A stretch of DNA of 18,481 nucleotides from an uncultured Lactobacillus sp. (GTDB lineage Bacteria; Bacillota; Bacilli; Lactobacillales; Lactobacillaceae). Under the pieces are notes generated by a model, which worked only from the letters and a program-made list of their open reading frames with translations, searched no databases and was not told where the DNA came from. Made by a program: the position numbers and the translations under genes. Shown here in pieces: positions 16,606 to 18,481 of this stretch. The stretch's first letter is position 1, and the number at the start of each line of letters is the position of its first letter. Location: positions 1 to 18,481 of the forward strand of contig CALYQE010000027.1 of the NCBI GenBank assembly GCA_945281075.1, in the 5' to 3' direction.

Positions 16606-16634
16606 ATCATACATTGAGAAGATTGCCAGAACAA
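16606..16634 (-). promoter_or_regulatory. clpX-ysxC promoter
   Basis: Reading minus: TTGTTC (16634-16629), a 17-base spacer and TATGAT (16611-16606). It lies directly after the trigger factor terminator. Confidence 0.5.
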
Positions 16635-16651
16635 TTTGCTTGTAGAAAAAT

Positions 16652-16679
16652 AAAAAGGTAGTCAGCCAACCACCTTTTT
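16652..16679 (-). terminator. Rho-independent terminator after trigger factor
   Basis: AAAAAGGTAGT (16652-16662), loop CAGCCA, ACCACCTTTTT (16669-16679), with one G-U type position. Reading minus, it lies about 21 bases after the stop at 16701-16703 and ends in CCTTTTTATTTTT. Confidence 0.88.
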
Positions 16680-16700
16680 ACCCAGATTTAAATCCCTTTA

Positions 16701-17978
16701 TTATTCAGACTTTTTGTCGTCTTTTTTACTCTTGGATTTAGAAACTTGTTTAGCACTGCCAGCTACTAGGTCAATAGCTTTACGGACATTGATATCATGG
16801 GTGAGCATGTCATCAGTTAAAGTGTTGCGCACTGTTTTTTCATCCATATTATACTCGCTAGCAAGTTCTTTGATTTCATTATCAATTTCTTCTTTAGAAG
16901 CTTTGATATCTTCTGCTTTCACAATTGCTTCAAGAACTAAGTCGGTCTTAACGCGTTCAGCAGCATCTTTGCTAAACTGTGTACGCAATTGGTCCTCAGT
17001 TGTATTGGTCAATTTGAAGTAAGTTTCAGGACTAATGCCTTGACGTTGCATATTACCAAGATATTGGTTCATTTGCGTAGTAACATTTTCTTGAATCATT
17101 GCGTCTGGAATTTCGTCAATAGTTGCGTTCTTAACTGCACCTTCAACTGCTGCTTGCTCAATTGCATCATCAGCTGCTTCTTCCTTCTTAGCCTTCAGAT
17201 CTTTCTTGATCTTTTCCTTCAATTCATCAAGGGTCTCAACTGAATCATCAATATCCTTGGCGAATTCATCGTCAAGTTTTGGTAATTGCTTAGACTTAAC
17301 TTCATGAATTGTAGTAGCAAAGTGTGCTTCTTTACCAGCCAAGTCTTTTGCACCATAGTTTTCAGGGAAGGTAACGACAACGTCAACATCGTCGCCAGCT
17401 TTATGACCAATCAATTGGTCTTCAAAGCCAGGAATGAAGGCATTTGAGCCTAATTCTAGTGCATAGTCATCGGCAGAACCACCATCAAAAGCCTTGCCAT
17501 CAATTGTCCCCTTATAGTCAATTGTGACAGTATCGCCTTTTTCAGCAGCTTCTTTCTTCAACACAAGTTCAGCATTCTTTTCACGTTCTTGATCAAGTTC
17601 TGCATCTACATCCTTAGCGTATACGCGTGTATTTTGCTTTGGAACTTCAATGCCCTTGTAATCGCCAAGTTTTACTTCTGGTTCAACTGTAACAGTTGCT
17701 TTCATTGTCCAGTCTTTGCCCTTTTCCATTGAATCTGGAATTACTTGCGGTTGACCGACAGCAGAGATACCAGCTTCTTTGATTGCAGCTGCATAAGCAT
17801 TAGGCAAAACAATATTCAAGGCTTCTTCATATAAAGCTTCTTCGCCATAATATTGATCAAAAATAACTCGGGACACGTGACCCTTTCTAAAGCCAGGCAC
17901 ACGCAAATTCTTTTTTACTCTTCGGAATGCTTGATCTAATCCAAGCTTCACCTCAGCTTGAGAAATATCAAAAGTAAG
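16701..17978 (-). other. tig: Trigger factor segment of the fused frame
   Basis: Encodes trigger factor, the ribosome-bound chaperone that meets nascent chains at the exit tunnel, from about residue 15 to the normal end ([13 protein letters not shown]). The ribosome-binding domain lacks only its first strand. The peptidyl-prolyl isomerase domain ([14 protein letters not shown]...PGFEDQLIG) and the long helical C-terminal domain look intact. Downstream order tig - clpX - ysxC is the usual one. Confidence 0.95.
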
Positions 17979-18481
17979 ACCACCTTCACGGATAGTGAAC
18001 TTAGTACCCTTTTCAATGGCTGCAGGCTTGATTAACTTAACAGTGAATTCTGTGTTATCGCCAGGCATAACCATTTCAGTACCTTCTGGTAATTCGATTT
18101 CACCAGTAATATCAGTAGTGTGGAAATAGAATTGAGGACGGTAGTCTGAGAAGAATGGAGTGTGACGTCCGCCTTCTTCCTTCTTCAAAACATAAACTTG
18201 ACCCTTGAACTCACGGTGAGTTTGAATTGAACCAGGTGCAGCCAAAACTTGTCCACGAACAACTTGATCACGGTCAATACCACGAAGTAATACACCAACG
18301 TTATCACCGGCTTCACCAGAATCTAAAGTCTTGTGGAACATTTCCAAACCAGTAACAACTGATTTAAGAACTTTTTCTACTAAACCAACAATTTCAACTT
18401 CATCGCCGACTTTAACAGTACCACGGTCGATACGACCAGAAGCAACAGTACCACGACCAGTAATAGTGAAGACATCTTCAA
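16701..18481 (-). CDS. EF-Tu (domains II-III) fused in frame to trigger factor; 5' end outside the window
   Basis: One uninterrupted frame of 592 visible codons enters from beyond the right edge. The first 167 residues ([10 protein letters not shown] onward) are EF-Tu domains II and III, ending ...KFTIREGG. The next codon (17978-17976) starts [10 protein letters not shown], which is trigger factor from about residue 15 of a normal Lactobacillus protein. The trigger factor part (425 residues) keeps the ribosome-docking GFRKG (about 17880-17894), the FKBP-type isomerase domain and the lysine-rich C-terminal tail. Missing are the last ~13 EF-Tu residues (normally RTVGAGQVTEILD-like), the tuf stop, the intergenic region and the trigger factor start. 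No ATG with a ribosome binding site exists near the trigger factor 5' end, so as written it can be made only as a chimera. The upstream codons (18348-18481) also read as EF-Tu, so the TTG at 18347 is internal. Both proteins are recognised with near certainty; whether the fusion is real is open. Confidence 0.9.
   Translation of the reverse strand, partial: EDVFTITGRGTVASGRIDRGTVKVGDEVEIVGLVEKVLKSVVTGLEMFHKTLDSGEAGDNVGVLLRGIDRDQVVRGQVLAAPGSIQTHREFKGQVYVLKKEEGGRHTPFFSDYRPQFYFHTTDITGEIELPEGTEMVMPGDNTEFTVKLIKPAAIEKGTKFTIREGGLTFDISQAEVKLGLDQAFRRVKKNLRVPGFRKGHVSRVIFDQYYGEEALYEEALNIVLPNAYAAAIKEAGISAVGQPQVIPDSMEKGKDWTMKATVTVEPEVKLGDYKGIEVPKQNTRVYAKDVDAELDQEREKNAELVLKKEAAEKGDTVTIDYKGTIDGKAFDGGSADDYALELGSNAFIPGFEDQLIGHKAGDDVDVVVTFPENYGAKDLAGKEAHFATTIHEVKSKQLPKLDDEFAKDIDDSVETLDELKEKIKKDLKAKKEEAADDAIEQAAVEGAVKNATIDEIPDAMIQENVTTQMNQYLGNMQRQGISPETYFKLTNTTEDQLRTQFSKDAAERVKTDLVLEAIVKAEDIKASKEEIDNEIKELASEYNMDEKTVRNTLTDDMLTHDINVRKAIDLVAGSAKQVSKSKSKKDDKKSE
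17979..18481 (-). other. tuf: EF-Tu segment of the fused frame
   Basis: Encodes EF-Tu domain II (from the residues after the MPV that opens it) and domain III, up to the REGG just before the final strand. EF-Tu delivers aminoacyl-tRNA to the ribosome; its GTPase domain would lie outside the window. The sequence is otherwise an intact, well-conserved Lactobacillus EF-Tu, which argues against slow decay as a pseudogene. Confidence 0.93.

Noticed and set aside
16573..16614. N-terminal extension of ClpX to the ATG at 16614
   Set aside because: That ATG lies upstream of the likely -10 element, and the ATG at 16572 has a near-perfect ribosome binding site and the family N-terminus.
17219..17410. 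63-codon minus-strand frame inside trigger factor
   Set aside because: It is a second reading frame within the conserved isomerase domain. It has no ribosome binding site, and the trigger factor frame is clearly the coding one.
17900..18050. Frameshift or stop codon separating EF-Tu from trigger factor
   Set aside because: I translated across the junction base by base and the frame stays open, so the join is a clean in-frame fusion in this sequence.
1..18481. Defence system, phage, IS element, CRISPR array or tRNA/rRNA gene
   Set aside because: No transposase, integrase, nuclease cassette, regular repeat-spacer pattern or RNA gene signature was seen. Genes are housekeeping and gaps between genes are all under about 165 bases.

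Overview
The window reads as a chromosomal housekeeping segment of a low-GC Gram-positive lactic acid bacterium, most likely Lactobacillus in the strict sense (acidophilus/delbrueckii branch). This rests on the gene order pyk-pfkA-dnaE, rpmF, rnz, obg, uvrC, ysxC-clpX-tig-tuf, on strong AGGAG-type ribosome binding sites, and on Lactobacillus-like protein sequences. The species cannot be fixed from the sequence alone. No phage, IS element, tRNA, rRNA or CRISPR array is visible.

Layout: almost everything is on the minus strand. Reading in that direction from the right edge: (1) an open reading frame entering from beyond the window that encodes EF-Tu domains II-III joined in frame to trigger factor (18481-16701), followed by a terminator; (2) clpX and ysxC, with ysxC starting inside the end of clpX; (3) a long two-way terminator and a tiny plus-strand gene of 40 codons; (4) uvrC; (5) a compact group obgE - OatA-like acyltransferase - rnz - short-chain dehydrogenase - LapA-like membrane protein, followed by rpmF with its own promoter and terminator; (6) a cytoplasmic 5'-nucleotidase family enzyme; (7) a plus-strand 68-codon membrane protein (DUF2929-like) diverging from dnaE; (8) dnaE; (9) the glycolytic pair pfkA-pyk, pyk running off the left edge, with a catabolite-responsive element upstream of pfkA.

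The genes serve translation and protein quality control (EF-Tu/trigger factor, ClpX, L32, RNase Z, the ribosome-assembly GTPases ObgE and YsxC), DNA replication and repair (DnaE, UvrC), glycolysis (PfkA, Pyk) and the cell wall (OatA-like enzyme).

The outstanding observation is the tuf-tig junction near 17978/17979. The last ~13 residues of EF-Tu, its stop codon, the whole tuf-tig intergenic region and the first ~14 residues of trigger factor are absent, and the two proteins form one uninterrupted reading frame. It is either a real in-frame deletion making an EF-Tu/trigger factor chimera, or a sequence or assembly deletion that happens to keep the frame. The window alone cannot decide, but a chimera would be remarkable because both parts are normally separate, abundant proteins. 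Smaller points of interest are the 40-codon gene with its own promoter and terminator, altered effector-site residues in PfkA, a degenerate PHP domain in DnaE, and a non-canonical G4 motif in ObgE.
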